This document shows positions 7,253 to 15,481 of a DNA stretch of 64,000 bases, piece by piece. The DNA is from an uncultured Eubacteriales bacterium (lineage in GTDB: Bacteria; Bacillota; Clostridia; Oscillospirales; Acutalibacteraceae). Under the pieces are notes generated by a model, which made no database searches, was not told where the DNA came from, and worked only from the letters and a program-made list of their open reading frames with translations. The position numbers and the translations under genes were made by a program. The first letter of the stretch is position 1, and each line of letters begins with the position of its first letter. The stretch is taken from contig CAJUDG010000002.1 in assembly GCA_910584745.1 (NCBI GenBank), positions 255,332 through 319,331 of the forward strand. Direction: 5' to 3'.

Positions 7253-8659
7253 ATGACTATGCAGCATACTGACAAGACCATGGACATGATAACCGGCCTT
7301 TGCAAGACCCGGGGCTTTATCTTCCCGGGAAGCGATATATATGGGGGCCTTGCCAACACCTGGGACTACGGACCTCTGGGCTCCCGGCTCAAGAACAACA
7401 TTAAAGACACCTGGCGCAAGCGCTTTATCCAGGAGCGCCGCAGCTCCTTCGAGGTGGACGCGGACATCCTCATGCACCCGAGAGTCTGGGAGGCCAGCGG
7501 CCATGTCCAGAGCTTCTCTGACCCGCTCCTTGACTGCAAGGAGTGCAAGATGCGCCATAGGGCCGACAACCTCATCGACGACTTCGACCCCGAGGCCCAC
7601 GCCGACGGCATGACCAAGGAGGAGATGTTCCAGTATATCAAGGACCACCACATCCCCTGCCCCAACTGCGGCAAGCACAATTTTACCGACATCCGGGAGT
7701 TCAACCTGATGTTCCAGACCTTCAGGGGCGTCACAAACGACAATAAGTCCGTTATCTATCTGCGCCCCGAAAACGCCCAGGGCGAGTATGTGAACTTCCT
7801 CAATGTCCAGCGGACCATGCGGGCAAAGCTGCCCTTTTCCATCGGCCAGATTGGCAAGGCCTTCAGAAACGAGATAACCCCCGGCAACTTCACCTTCCGC
7901 ACCATCGAGTTCGAGCAGATGGAGTTCCAGACCTTCTGCAAGAAGGGCGACGACGAGGAGCTGTATTTGTACTTCAAGGAGTACGGCAGGAAATACTTCG
8001 AGGACCTGGGGCTCCCCGCCGAGCGCCTTCGCTTCCACGACCACGAGAAGCTTGCCCACTACGCCAAGGCCGCCTGCGATATAGAGTACCTGTTCCCCTT
8101 CGGCTGGGGGGAGATAAACGGCACCCATAACCGCACGGACTTCGACCTTACCCGCCACCAGGAGTACAGCGGCCAGAAGATGGACTACCTGGACCCGGAG
8201 ACAAACGAGAAGTTCATCCCCTATATCATCGAGAGCACCTACGGCCTGGACCGCACCGTGCTGGCCGTGCTCTCAGAGGCCTACGACGTGGAGATGCTGG
8301 ACGAGGCGAAAAACGACAGCCGCGTGGTCCTGCACCTGAAGCCCTGCATCGCCCCCTATAAGGCCGCGGTGCTGCCCCTCTCCAAGAAGCTCTCCCCCAA
8401 AGCTTTGGAGGTCTACGACCAGCTCTCAAAGCACACCATGGCCGACTTCGACGAGACCGGCTCCATCGGCAAGCGCTACCGCCGCCAGGACGAGATAGGC
8501 ACGCCCCTGTGCGTCACCATCGACTTCGAGACCGTTGGGGACAGCGAGAAGCCCGCCGACGACTGCGTCACCGTCCGCGAGCGGGACAGCATGGCCCAGG
8601 AGAGGGTGCCCATCGAGGGACTGGAGAGGTATATCAAAGATAAGATAGGCGAATTCTAA
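7253..8659 (+). CDS. glyS: Glycine--tRNA ligase, single-chain homodimeric type
   Basis: A 468-residue class II aminoacyl-tRNA synthetase of the glyQS type that charges tRNA-Gly. Class II motifs are visible: RPENAQGEYVNF, then the motif 2 region FRNEITPGNFTFRTIEFEQMEFQ, then ESTYGLDRTVLAVL as motif 3. A C-terminal anticodon-binding domain begins at LHLKPCIAPYK. An upstream in-frame TTG falls inside the promoter, so the ATG at 7253 after AGAAAGGAC was chosen; the ATG six bases later is equally possible. Unusually for a Firmicutes synthetase gene, there is no room for a T-box leader. A tRNA-Gly(GCC) gene lies elsewhere in the window. Confidence 0.95.
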   Translation: MTMQHTDKTMDMITGLCKTRGFIFPGSDIYGGLANTWDYGPLGSRLKNNIKDTWRKRFIQERRSSFEVDADILMHPRVWEASGHVQSFSDPLLDCKECKMRHRADNLIDDFDPEAHADGMTKEEMFQYIKDHHIPCPNCGKHNFTDIREFNLMFQTFRGVTNDNKSVIYLRPENAQGEYVNFLNVQRTMRAKLPFSIGQIGKAFRNEITPGNFTFRTIEFEQMEFQTFCKKGDDEELYLYFKEYGRKYFEDLGLPAERLRFHDHEKLAHYAKAACDIEYLFPFGWGEINGTHNRTDFDLTRHQEYSGQKMDYLDPETNEKFIPYIIESTYGLDRTVLAVLSEAYDVEMLDEAKNDSRVVLHLKPCIAPYKAAVLPLSKKLSPKALEVYDQLSKHTMADFDETGSIGKRYRRQDEIGTPLCVTIDFETVGDSEKPADDCVTVRERDSMAQERVPIEGLERYIKDKIGEF

Positions 8660-8752
8660 AATATTTTCAAAAAAGCTGTGACCGGCAGGGCCCCAATGCC
8701 GATTATATGTATAGAGACAGTCTATACTATAATTTGGAAAGGCGTGAAGGTC

Positions 8753-9364
8753 ATGTTAAGGAAAGTCTTTGCCGTATCTATGGTTTTGGTGCTTGTGCTC
8801 GGGGCCTGCGGGGAGGGGAAAGAGGAGACCGTGTCCAGGGGCCTGCTCTCCCGGGACGAGATAGAGCACATGGAGAGCCTGTACTTCGCGGATACCGACG
8901 CCGCCCTCGAGGGCCTGGGACTATCCAAGGAGGACCTGGAAAACTACGGCTCCTCCACCAGCGCCGGGTCCTACCTCCTGAAAGCTCCCCGCAGCATAGG
9001 CGGCGAATACTTCCGGCAGGCAGTGCTGACATCCATAGCCGCGCCCGAGGGGCTGTTCGGCATGAACTTTCGCGCCACGTTCAATGACCAGGAGGAGGCG
9101 GAGAGCGCCCGTGACGCCCTCCGCGATGTGGCAGCGGAGCTGTACGGCGAGCCGGTCTACCCCGGGACCGAGCGCTGGAAGGCCGGAGAACTTACGGAGC
9201 TCAGCCTGCACTACTTCGGCTCCGAAGACTATTCCGAGGACGGGGCCTACCTCTACATCGTCGACCTCGAGTACCGCATACCGTCGGTGATAGACGGCAG
9301 GCGGCTGTCCGGGGACGAGATGGCAGAGCTGGTGAGAGAGGTACAGGAAAAGCGAAAGCAATAG
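8753..9364 (+). CDS. Predicted lipoprotein of unknown function
   Basis: A 203-residue protein with a classical lipoprotein signal. After MLRKVFAVSM comes a hydrophobic stretch ending in the lipobox VLGAC, so Cys near residue 20 should be lipidated and the mature protein anchored outside the membrane. The remaining acidic domain has no motif I recognise. The ATG at 8753 is preceded by GGCGTGAAGG and puts the signal at the N-terminus; a longer in-frame ORF from 8678 would bury it. The next gene, a membrane protein, starts 18 bp after the stop, so the two probably act together at the envelope. Confidence 0.75.
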   Translation: MLRKVFAVSMVLVLVLGACGEGKEETVSRGLLSRDEIEHMESLYFADTDAALEGLGLSKEDLENYGSSTSAGSYLLKAPRSIGGEYFRQAVLTSIAAPEGLFGMNFRATFNDQEEAESARDALRDVAAELYGEPVYPGTERWKAGELTELSLHYFGSEDYSEDGAYLYIVDLEYRIPSVIDGRRLSGDEMAELVREVQEKRKQ

Positions 9365-9382
9365 CATAAAGAAGGAGCCCAT

Positions 9383-10654
9383 ATGAAAAAAACACGCGTA
9401 ATATTAGCACTGCTTTTGGCCCTGCTGGTGCTGGGCGGGATGTTCATGGCTGCGGCCGACGAGGGCCAGGGCAGCATGGACGTGAGCCCCGGAGAGGGAG
9501 GAGACGAGCCGCCCGTTATCACCGACCCCACAGAGCCGCCCATAGACCCCACGGATCCGCCCATAATAGACCCCACGGACCCCCCTGGGCCCACCGACGC
9601 GCCCACGGATGACCCGGGCCCCACAGACGCGCCTACTGACGCGCCAACGGACGAGCCCACTATGGAGCCCACAGATGAGCCCACGGCCGAACCCTCCGAG
9701 GAGCCCACTCCCGAGCCGCCCCCGCCGGACAGCGGCAGCAGCGGCGGGGATACGAACCAGGGCTCGGCCACAAGTCCCAGCGTCAATATGGGCGGCAGCA
9801 TACGCCAGCCCAGCACCGGCTTCCGCCGGCCCGTAAGCAGCAGCCCCATAGAGAGCTCCGGCAGCAGCCAGAGCAGCTCCAGCGCTCCCATTGACGACGG
9901 ACCCCAGTACGTGACCTTCGCAAGGGTCACCCAGAAGAGCAACGCCATGTCCAGGACCCTGTTCTACAGCGGGGCGGCCTGCGTCGGCACCGGGGTGATC
10001 GGTCTGATCGTCCTTATGGTGTTCGTCATACGCGGCCGCGGCGTGGACGAGCGGGAGGAGATATTCGCCGAGATAGAGCAGGCGGCGGTCCGCCAGCCTG
10101 TGCGGCCAAGATCCCCCCAGCCGCGCGCAAAGGCCTATGAGGACGACCCATACGCCCAGTATGACCGGCAGCAGGACTACGGCTATGACAGCCCCGCCCC
10201 CTCGCTGCACAGGCCCGAGCCCGAGGAGCTGGCCGTGCCGGTAAACGGCAGCGTCTATACCGAGGAATTCGAGCTTCCGCCCCAGCAGATAGACTACCGG
10301 GAATATCAGAGCCCGGAGCCCATGGCGCCGCCAAAGGCATCCGTATATACCGAGGAGTTCGAGCCCCCGCGGCAGGTGCCCCCAAGCGGCGGGCCCATCA
10401 TGCCCACGGAAACCTCCATGTACACCGACGAGTTCTCCCTGCCCGTGGCCCAGCCGCCGCAGTATCCGGCCCAGCATTACGCTGAGCAGGAGTATGCCGC
10501 CCAGCCGCCGGTTCAGCGGCGGCCCGTGCGGCAGGCCCCGGCCCCTGCGCCAAGGCCCGCCCCCCAGCCCCGCCAGTCCTCACAGGTGCCGCCGGAGCAG
10601 ATGGACACGACCGAGCTTCTCCGTGAGATACTCTACGGAGACGAGAATAAGTAG
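9383..10654 (+). CDS. Single-pass membrane protein with Pro/Thr-rich ectodomain and repeat-bearing cytoplasmic tail
   Basis: A 423-residue protein. Residues 1-25 are a signal peptide. Residues about 30-120 are a PTDxPT/PTEP-type low-complexity ectodomain, followed by a Ser-rich linker. One membrane helix spans about residues 193-217. The 200-residue tail is disordered and rich in Pro, Gln and Tyr. The tail holds three near-identical decapeptides: SVYTEEFELP (290), SVYTEEFEPP (320) and SMYTDEFSLP (345). It ends in a compact acidic helix, DTTELLREILYGDENK. Topology places the repeats in the cytoplasm. No enzyme domain is visible; a scaffold or docking role is possible but unproven. It is co-transcribed with the upstream lipoprotein. 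Confidence 0.75.
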   Translation: MKKTRVILALLLALLVLGGMFMAAADEGQGSMDVSPGEGGDEPPVITDPTEPPIDPTDPPIIDPTDPPGPTDAPTDDPGPTDAPTDAPTDEPTMEPTDEPTAEPSEEPTPEPPPPDSGSSGGDTNQGSATSPSVNMGGSIRQPSTGFRRPVSSSPIESSGSSQSSSSAPIDDGPQYVTFARVTQKSNAMSRTLFYSGAACVGTGVIGLIVLMVFVIRGRGVDEREEIFAEIEQAAVRQPVRPRSPQPRAKAYEDDPYAQYDRQQDYGYDSPAPSLHRPEPEELAVPVNGSVYTEEFELPPQQIDYREYQSPEPMAPPKASVYTEEFEPPRQVPPSGGPIMPTETSMYTDEFSLPVAQPPQYPAQHYAEQEYAAQPPVQRRPVRQAPAPAPRPAPQPRQSSQVPPEQMDTTELLREILYGDENK

Positions 10655-10661
10655 GCAAAGA

Positions 10662-10704
10662 TCAAGAGAGCCGGGTATCTACCCGGCTCTCCGTCTGTTT
10701 TTTA
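10662..10704. terminator. Bidirectional terminator
   Basis: A GAGAGCCGGGTA / TACCCGGCTCTC stem is followed by CGTCTGTTTTTT on the plus strand. It lies between two convergent genes. Confidence 0.9.
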
Positions 10705-10707
10705 CGC

Positions 10708-11529
10708 TTACCAGCCCAGGCCCTTGAGATACTCCCGGCTCATGGTGATGGCCTCCATGGGCGTGCGGCCGTTGGACTGGTCCTGCTCCACCACGACCCA
10801 CTTGGCCCCGGCCTCCAGAGAGGCCTCAAGGATGGAGGGGAAATCCTGCATACCGCTGCCCACGGGCCTGAACTCGAAGAAGCCCTTGTTCTCCTGCTCC
10901 TCCACGTCCGTGCCTATAAGCTGGTACATATTGCCGGGCTTGCCCTCCTTATAGAAGTCCTTCAGGTGCACCACCGGGGCGCGGCCGCTGTACTTCCTGA
11001 CATAGGCGGCGGGGTCCTCCCCGGCCACGTTGACCCAGCAGGTGTCTATCTCCGTCTGCAAAAGGTCCGCGGGGATGGTGTCATAGATGTAGTCAAGGGC
11101 ATACCTGCCGTCGGGCATCTTCTGGAACTCAAAGTCATGGTTATGATAGAGGGTCCCGATGCCGTGGGCCTTGCAGACGCGCCCTATCTCGCCGAAGACC
11201 TTCACGTTCTCCTCGAACTTCTCCCCGCCGGGGCGGTCCTCCTCCATCAGATAGGGGATGGCGATGTACTTGACGCCTATCTCCTCATACTGGCGGACAG
11301 TGCCCTCCATGTCGGCCTTCAGCTCCTGGAAGGGCACGTGGGCCGACACGGCGATAAGGCCGGCGTCCTCAATGGCGGCCTTTATCTCGGCGGGGGAGAG
11401 GCCGTAGAGCCCGGCCAGCTCTACGCCGTCATAGCCTATCTCCTTTATTTTCTTCATGGTGCCGGCGAAATCCCTCTCGGCGTCCTCCCGGACGGAGTAG
11501 ACCTGCACGGCGACGGGCAGCTTGTTCAT
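10708..11529 (-). CDS. Sugar phosphate isomerase/epimerase, xylose-isomerase-like TIM barrel
   Basis: A 273-residue AP-endonuclease-2/xylose-isomerase-fold protein. It starts with the family pattern VAVQVYSVREDAERDF and IGYDGVELAGLYG. Metal-binding acidic and His residues appear in YHNHDFEF, EIDTCW and VHLKDF, as in IolE/hydroxypyruvate-isomerase-like enzymes. It should act in the cytoplasm on a keto-sugar or cyclitol; the exact substrate is not readable. It is a single gene with its own promoter (11576-11604), back to back with the murT promoter. Confidence 0.8.
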   Translation of the reverse strand: MNKLPVAVQVYSVREDAERDFAGTMKKIKEIGYDGVELAGLYGLSPAEIKAAIEDAGLIAVSAHVPFQELKADMEGTVRQYEEIGVKYIAIPYLMEEDRPGGEKFEENVKVFGEIGRVCKAHGIGTLYHNHDFEFQKMPDGRYALDYIYDTIPADLLQTEIDTCWVNVAGEDPAAYVRKYSGRAPVVHLKDFYKEGKPGNMYQLIGTDVEEQENKGFFEFRPVGSGMQDFPSILEASLEAGAKWVVVEQDQSNGRTPMEAITMSREYLKGLGW

Positions 11530-11575
11530 GGGAAAAACCTCCTGGATGGTAAAATATTGTGGGGACTATACTATA

Positions 11576-11604
11576 ATTTTAACCTAAAATACCCAAAAGG
11601 TCAA
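11576..11604 (-). promoter_or_regulatory. Promoter of the isomerase gene
   Basis: Minus strand: TTGACC (11599-11604), a 17-bp spacer and TAAAAT (11576-11581). Confidence 0.7.
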
Positions 11605-11612
11605 GATGCCGG

Positions 11613-11641
11613 TTGAAAAACCCGGCCTTTTTTGGTAGAAT
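11613..11641 (+). promoter_or_regulatory. murT promoter
   Basis: TTGAAA (11613-11618), a 17-bp spacer and TAGAAT (11636-11641), about 40 bp upstream of the murT start. It lies just 8 bp from the divergent isomerase promoter. Confidence 0.7.
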
Positions 11642-11681
11642 AACAGGGTATGTAAAACTGAGTCGGATAGGAAGGAACCAA

Positions 11682-13064
11682 ATGAGACGAACCCCATACT
11701 TTTACCTGGTCCTGTTCATTTCAAAGCTTGTGCGCTTTCTGCTTTTAAAGCTGGGCCGCAACGCCACAAACCTGCCCGGGGAGCTTGCCATATGGCTTTG
11801 CAAAAGCTTCATCGGCCGTATGCCAAAGCCCAAAAAGGTCATCTGTATCACCGGAACCAACGGCAAGACCACCGTCTGCAACCTCATAGAGGACGTGCTG
11901 GAGAAGACCGGCGCGGACTTCTACTGCAACCGCAACGGCTCCAACGTCTACTCGGGGGTCGCCTCCCTGCTGCTGGCGAACTCCGACTGGCGGGGCCGGC
12001 CCACCAAGGACCTGGCGGTCTTCGAGCTGGACGAGCGCAGCTCAAACCTGATACTGCCCTATATGCGCCCGGACCTTATGCTGTGCACCAACATCTTCCG
12101 GGACTCCTATAAGCGCAACGCCCACCCGGAGTTTATCTGGGATTTTCTCAATAAGTACATCCCCGACGGGGTGCCCATGGTCTTGAACGCCGACGACATG
12201 ATGTGCTCCGAATTAAAGCCCGGTAACCCCCGGGCGTACTTCTCCATCGCCAAGCAGCCCGCCGACGGGGATGGCCCCAGGAACATCGTCCAGGACGTGC
12301 CCGCCTGCCCACGCTGCGGCGGCGAACTCAGCTGGGACTTTCGGCGCTATCACCATATCGGAAGGGCCCGATGCAAGGACTGCGGCTTCTCCTCCCCAGA
12401 GGCGGACTACACCGTGACGCAGCTCCGGGAGACGGACATGCAGGTGAACATCCGGGGGGAAAGCTGCACTTTCCCCCTGGCCAATAACAGCTATATAAAC
12501 GTGTACAACTCCCTGGCGGCCATAGCCCTCCTCTGCGAGCACGGCATAGAGCCCGGGACCATAGCGGAGGCTCTTGGCTCCATAGGCATCAGCGCCACCC
12601 GCTATATGGAGGAGGAGGTAAACGGCCGCAAGGCCATACTCCACCTTGCCAAGGGCCAGAACCCCGTGGCCTGCTCAAGGGCCTTTCAGAACATCCGGGA
12701 CTATCCGGGCAAAAAGGCCGCGATACTGTTCCTGGACGACTTCTTCGACGCCCAGCACACGGTGGAGAACATCTCCTGGCTGTACGACGCGGACTTCGAG
12801 TTTTTGGCGGACGATTCCGTTGTGCAGCTGATAGTGGCCGGGGCCCGGCACTGGGACGTGTACCTGCGGCTGCTGCTGGCCGGGGTCCCGGCGGAGCGCA
12901 TAGACCATATGCCCGAAACCTCCGGCGCGGCAAAGGCCCTTCGCGCGGCAGAGCCGGACGCGGTGTTCATCCTCTACGACGTGTACACCATAAAGCTGGC
13001 CGAAAGCACCGAAAAGCTGGTCAAAGAGCTCTTAGAGAAGGAGGCGGCGAAAAATGCGGATTGA
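11682..13064 (+). CDS. murT: MurT-type Mur ligase (lipid II isoglutaminyl synthase ligase subunit)
   Basis: A 460-residue Mur-ligase-family protein with the DUF1727 C-terminal region. The ATP loop is ITGTNGKTT (about residues 51-59). A four-Cys zinc ribbon specific to MurT reads CPRCGGEL ... CKDCGF (about residues 207-230). In characterised species MurT works with GatD to amidate the D-Glu of lipid II. An in-frame ATG at 11613 lies in the promoter; the ATG at 11682 follows AGGAAGGAACC and was chosen. The downstream GatD-like gene overlaps by 11 bp, so the two are coupled. The partner lacks its catalytic residues, so the amidation reaction is in doubt here. Confidence 0.85.
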   Translation: MRRTPYFYLVLFISKLVRFLLLKLGRNATNLPGELAIWLCKSFIGRMPKPKKVICITGTNGKTTVCNLIEDVLEKTGADFYCNRNGSNVYSGVASLLLANSDWRGRPTKDLAVFELDERSSNLILPYMRPDLMLCTNIFRDSYKRNAHPEFIWDFLNKYIPDGVPMVLNADDMMCSELKPGNPRAYFSIAKQPADGDGPRNIVQDVPACPRCGGELSWDFRRYHHIGRARCKDCGFSSPEADYTVTQLRETDMQVNIRGESCTFPLANNSYINVYNSLAAIALLCEHGIEPGTIAEALGSIGISATRYMEEEVNGRKAILHLAKGQNPVACSRAFQNIRDYPGKKAAILFLDDFFDAQHTVENISWLYDADFEFLADDSVVQLIVAGARHWDVYLRLLLAGVPAERIDHMPETSGAAKALRAAEPDAVFILYDVYTIKLAESTEKLVKELLEKEAAKNAD

Positions 13065-13749
13065 GGTGCTTTTCCCGGAATACTGCAACCTTTTCGGGGA
13101 CCTTTTCAACGTAAAATATCTCCAGCTCTGCCTGCCGGAAGCGGAGCGCCTGGACACCTCCCTTTGGGAGGAGCCAAGGCTTGAGCCCGGGGGCCTGATA
13201 TACATGGGCCCCATGTCCGAGCGCACCCAGGAGAAGGTAATAAAAAAGCTCACGCCCTATAGGGACAGACTGAGGGAGCTGATAGACAGCGGCACGGCCT
13301 TCCTGCTGACAGGCAACGCCATGGAGACGCTGGGCAGCTATATCCTGCGGGAGGACGGCTCAAAGCTCCAGGGCCTGGGGCTTCTGCCAATATATGCCAA
13401 GCGGGACCTTATGCACCGGCACAACAGCGTCTTTCTGGGGGACTGGCAGGGCCAGGAGGTCACCGGCTTCAAGTCCCAGTTCACCATGGCCTGGCCGGAG
13501 GACGGGGCAGAGGGGCTGTTCACGGTCAAAAAGGGCGTGGGGCTCAACAAAAAGTGTCCCTATGAGGGGCTGCGGGTCAATAACCTTTTCGCCACATACC
13601 TCCAGGGGCCAATACTGCCGCTGAACCCCTGCTTTGCCAAGGGGGTGCTCTCGGCCATGGGCGCGCCGGATACGGAGCCTGCCTTCTCCAAGGAGGCAGA
13701 GGCCGCCTATCAGGCGCGGATAGCGGACTTCCGCACCAAGGTAAAATAG
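13054..13749 (+). CDS. GatD-like class I glutamine amidotransferase without catalytic Cys and His
   Basis: A 231-residue protein with the GATase1 fold and the position expected for GatD, overlapping murT by 11 bp. In working GatD the nucleophile elbow reads approximately CGGYQ.LG and the catalytic His lies in GTYLHGPLL.NP. Here these read TGNAMETLG (about residues 88-96) and ATYLQGPILPLNP, so the Cys is replaced and His is Gln. The surrounding sequence, length and operon are intact, which argues for a maintained but inactive domain rather than a decayed gene. It may be structural, or the ligase may use ammonia from another source. Confidence 0.8.
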   Translation: MRIEVLFPEYCNLFGDLFNVKYLQLCLPEAERLDTSLWEEPRLEPGGLIYMGPMSERTQEKVIKKLTPYRDRLRELIDSGTAFLLTGNAMETLGSYILREDGSKLQGLGLLPIYAKRDLMHRHNSVFLGDWQGQEVTGFKSQFTMAWPEDGAEGLFTVKKGVGLNKKCPYEGLRVNNLFATYLQGPILPLNPCFAKGVLSAMGAPDTEPAFSKEAEAAYQARIADFRTKVK

Positions 13750-13750
13750 C

Positions 13751-13794
13751 AAAAAGGAAAAGAACCGGGGGGACCGGTCCCTTTCCTTCTTTTG
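13751..13794 (+). terminator. Terminator of the murT operon
   Basis: AAGGAAA...ACCGG pairs with CCGGT...TTTCCTT and is followed by CTTTT. Confidence 0.8.
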
Positions 13795-14000
13795 GGGAGG
13801 AGTTGTATTGAAACCGCGGCGAATCGGGAAGGATTCACCGCAAACTTGTAATCTTCTCTTACAGAAATATTTTACTGTATTGTTAGCGCAAAATCAAGTT
13901 TTTTCGACAAGTTCTATGTTTTTGATAACTACAAGCACATTTTTCTAAGAATTTTATACAATCTATACGATTGTTGAACCAGGAAACGGAGGAGACCGCG

Positions 14001-15377
14001 GTGGCCCTTAGCAAAAATCAGTATATCGAGATGGACTTCACCGGCATGACCGCCGAGGGGTCCGCCGTGGGCCGGTACGAGGGCGAGGCGGTGTTCGTGC
14101 CCATGGGCGCCCCAGGGGACCGGGCCCTGGTGAAGATAGTGAAGGCCGCGAAGACCCACGCCTTCGGGCGGCTGGAAAAGATACTGGAGCCCTCCCCCTG
14201 CCGGATAGAGCCTGACTGCCCGGCCTACCGGCTCTGCGGCGGGTGCTGCTACAGGCATATCACCTACCAGGCGGAGCTTGAGATAAAGGAGCGGAAGGTC
14301 CGGGACGCGCTGGAGCGCATAGGCGGCATAAAAGAGCCGCCCTTAAAGCCGATCATAGGCGCAGAAAGCAGGGACGGCTATCGGAACAAGGCCCTGCTGC
14401 CTATAGGGCAGGCCCCGGACGGCGGCATAGAGCTGGGCTTCTACGCCAAAAACTCCCATAGGATAGTGCCCTGCGAGAGCTGCAAGCTCCAGCCCCAGGA
14501 ATTCTCCCGGGCCATGGAGGCCTTCAGGCAGTGGGCCAGTGAGTACGGCGACCCGATCTACGACGAGCTCTCGCATACCGGGCGTATGCGCAGGCTTTTC
14601 CTGAGAAAAGCCGCCGCCACCGGGGAGGTGATGGCCTGCGTGGTGGTAAACGGCAACGGCCTGCACCACGAGCCGGAGCTGGTAAAAGCCATGCGCAGCG
14701 CCGTGCCGGAACTGACGAGCCTTATAATAAACTCCAACCGCGAGCGGACCAACGTGGCCCTGGGCGGGCACTGCCGGACAGTGTGGGGCAGGGACAGCAT
14801 ACGCGATATGCTCTGCGGCCTGGAATTCGAGATATCCCCCCTGTCCTTCTACCAGGTAAACCATGACCAGGCGGAAAGGCTCTACAAGCTGGCGGCGGAA
14901 TACGCGGCCCCGGAACAGAGGGACCTGCTGCTGGACATGTACTGCGGCACGGGCACCATCGGCCTGTCCATGGCAAAGGCCGCGGGGAAGCTCATCGGCG
15001 TTGAGGTACAGCCCCAGGCGGTGGAAAACGCCCGGGAGAATGCCAGGAGAAACGGAATAGACAACGCCGAGTTCCTATGCGCCGACGCTTCAGAAGCCGC
15101 CGGAGAGCTGGCCCGCCGGGGAATACGCCCCCAGGTGGTGATCCTCGACCCCCCGCGCAAGGGCTGCGGCCCAAAGCTTGTGGAGACGGTGGCGGGAATG
15201 GCCCCAAAGCGGATAGTTTACGTCTCCTGCGACCCGGCCACGCTTGCAAGGGACCTCCGGCAGTTCGCGGAGCTGGGGTACGGGATGGCGGAGGGAAGGC
15301 CGGTGGACATGTTCCCGGGGACGGGGCATGTAGAGACAGTATGCCTGCTCAGGCATGGAATCGGCAAAGAGCAGTGA
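14001..15377 (+). CDS. rlmD: 23S rRNA (uracil-5-)-methyltransferase, RlmD/RumA family
   Basis: A 458-residue TrmA/RumA-type RNA methyltransferase. An N-terminal TRAM domain (IEMDFTGMTAEGSAVGRYEG) is followed by iron-sulfur cysteines in CPAYRLCGGCCYRH. The SAM motif is LDMYCGTGTIGLSMA, the substrate-loop motif is LDPPRKGC, and the catalytic Cys lies in YVSCDPATLARD. In-frame TTG and upstream codons are open from 13971, but GGAGGAG stands 6 nt before the GTG at 14001, so that start was chosen. Target uridine (U1939 or U747 type) cannot be fixed from sequence. It appears to be monocistronic, with an AT-rich leader of about 200 bp upstream. Confidence 0.85.
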   Translation: MALSKNQYIEMDFTGMTAEGSAVGRYEGEAVFVPMGAPGDRALVKIVKAAKTHAFGRLEKILEPSPCRIEPDCPAYRLCGGCCYRHITYQAELEIKERKVRDALERIGGIKEPPLKPIIGAESRDGYRNKALLPIGQAPDGGIELGFYAKNSHRIVPCESCKLQPQEFSRAMEAFRQWASEYGDPIYDELSHTGRMRRLFLRKAAATGEVMACVVVNGNGLHHEPELVKAMRSAVPELTSLIINSNRERTNVALGGHCRTVWGRDSIRDMLCGLEFEISPLSFYQVNHDQAERLYKLAAEYAAPEQRDLLLDMYCGTGTIGLSMAKAAGKLIGVEVQPQAVENARENARRNGIDNAEFLCADASEAAGELARRGIRPQVVILDPPRKGCGPKLVETVAGMAPKRIVYVSCDPATLARDLRQFAELGYGMAEGRPVDMFPGTGHVETVCLLRHGIGKEQ

Positions 15378-15419
15378 GTATGCCCATCTGAATATAATGG
15401 CTGCCCCCAGAAAAAAGCC

Positions 15420-15450
15420 TTGACATTGACCGCGCTCCAGGTCGTATAAT
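15420..15450 (+). promoter_or_regulatory. Promoter of the aldo/keto reductase gene
   Basis: TTGACA (15420-15425) and TATAAT (15445-15450) are separated by a 19-bp spacer, longer than usual and suggestive of an activator-dependent promoter. Confidence 0.6.
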
Positions 15451-15481
15451 AACCAAAGCACACTGGGAAAGGAGAATTCTC

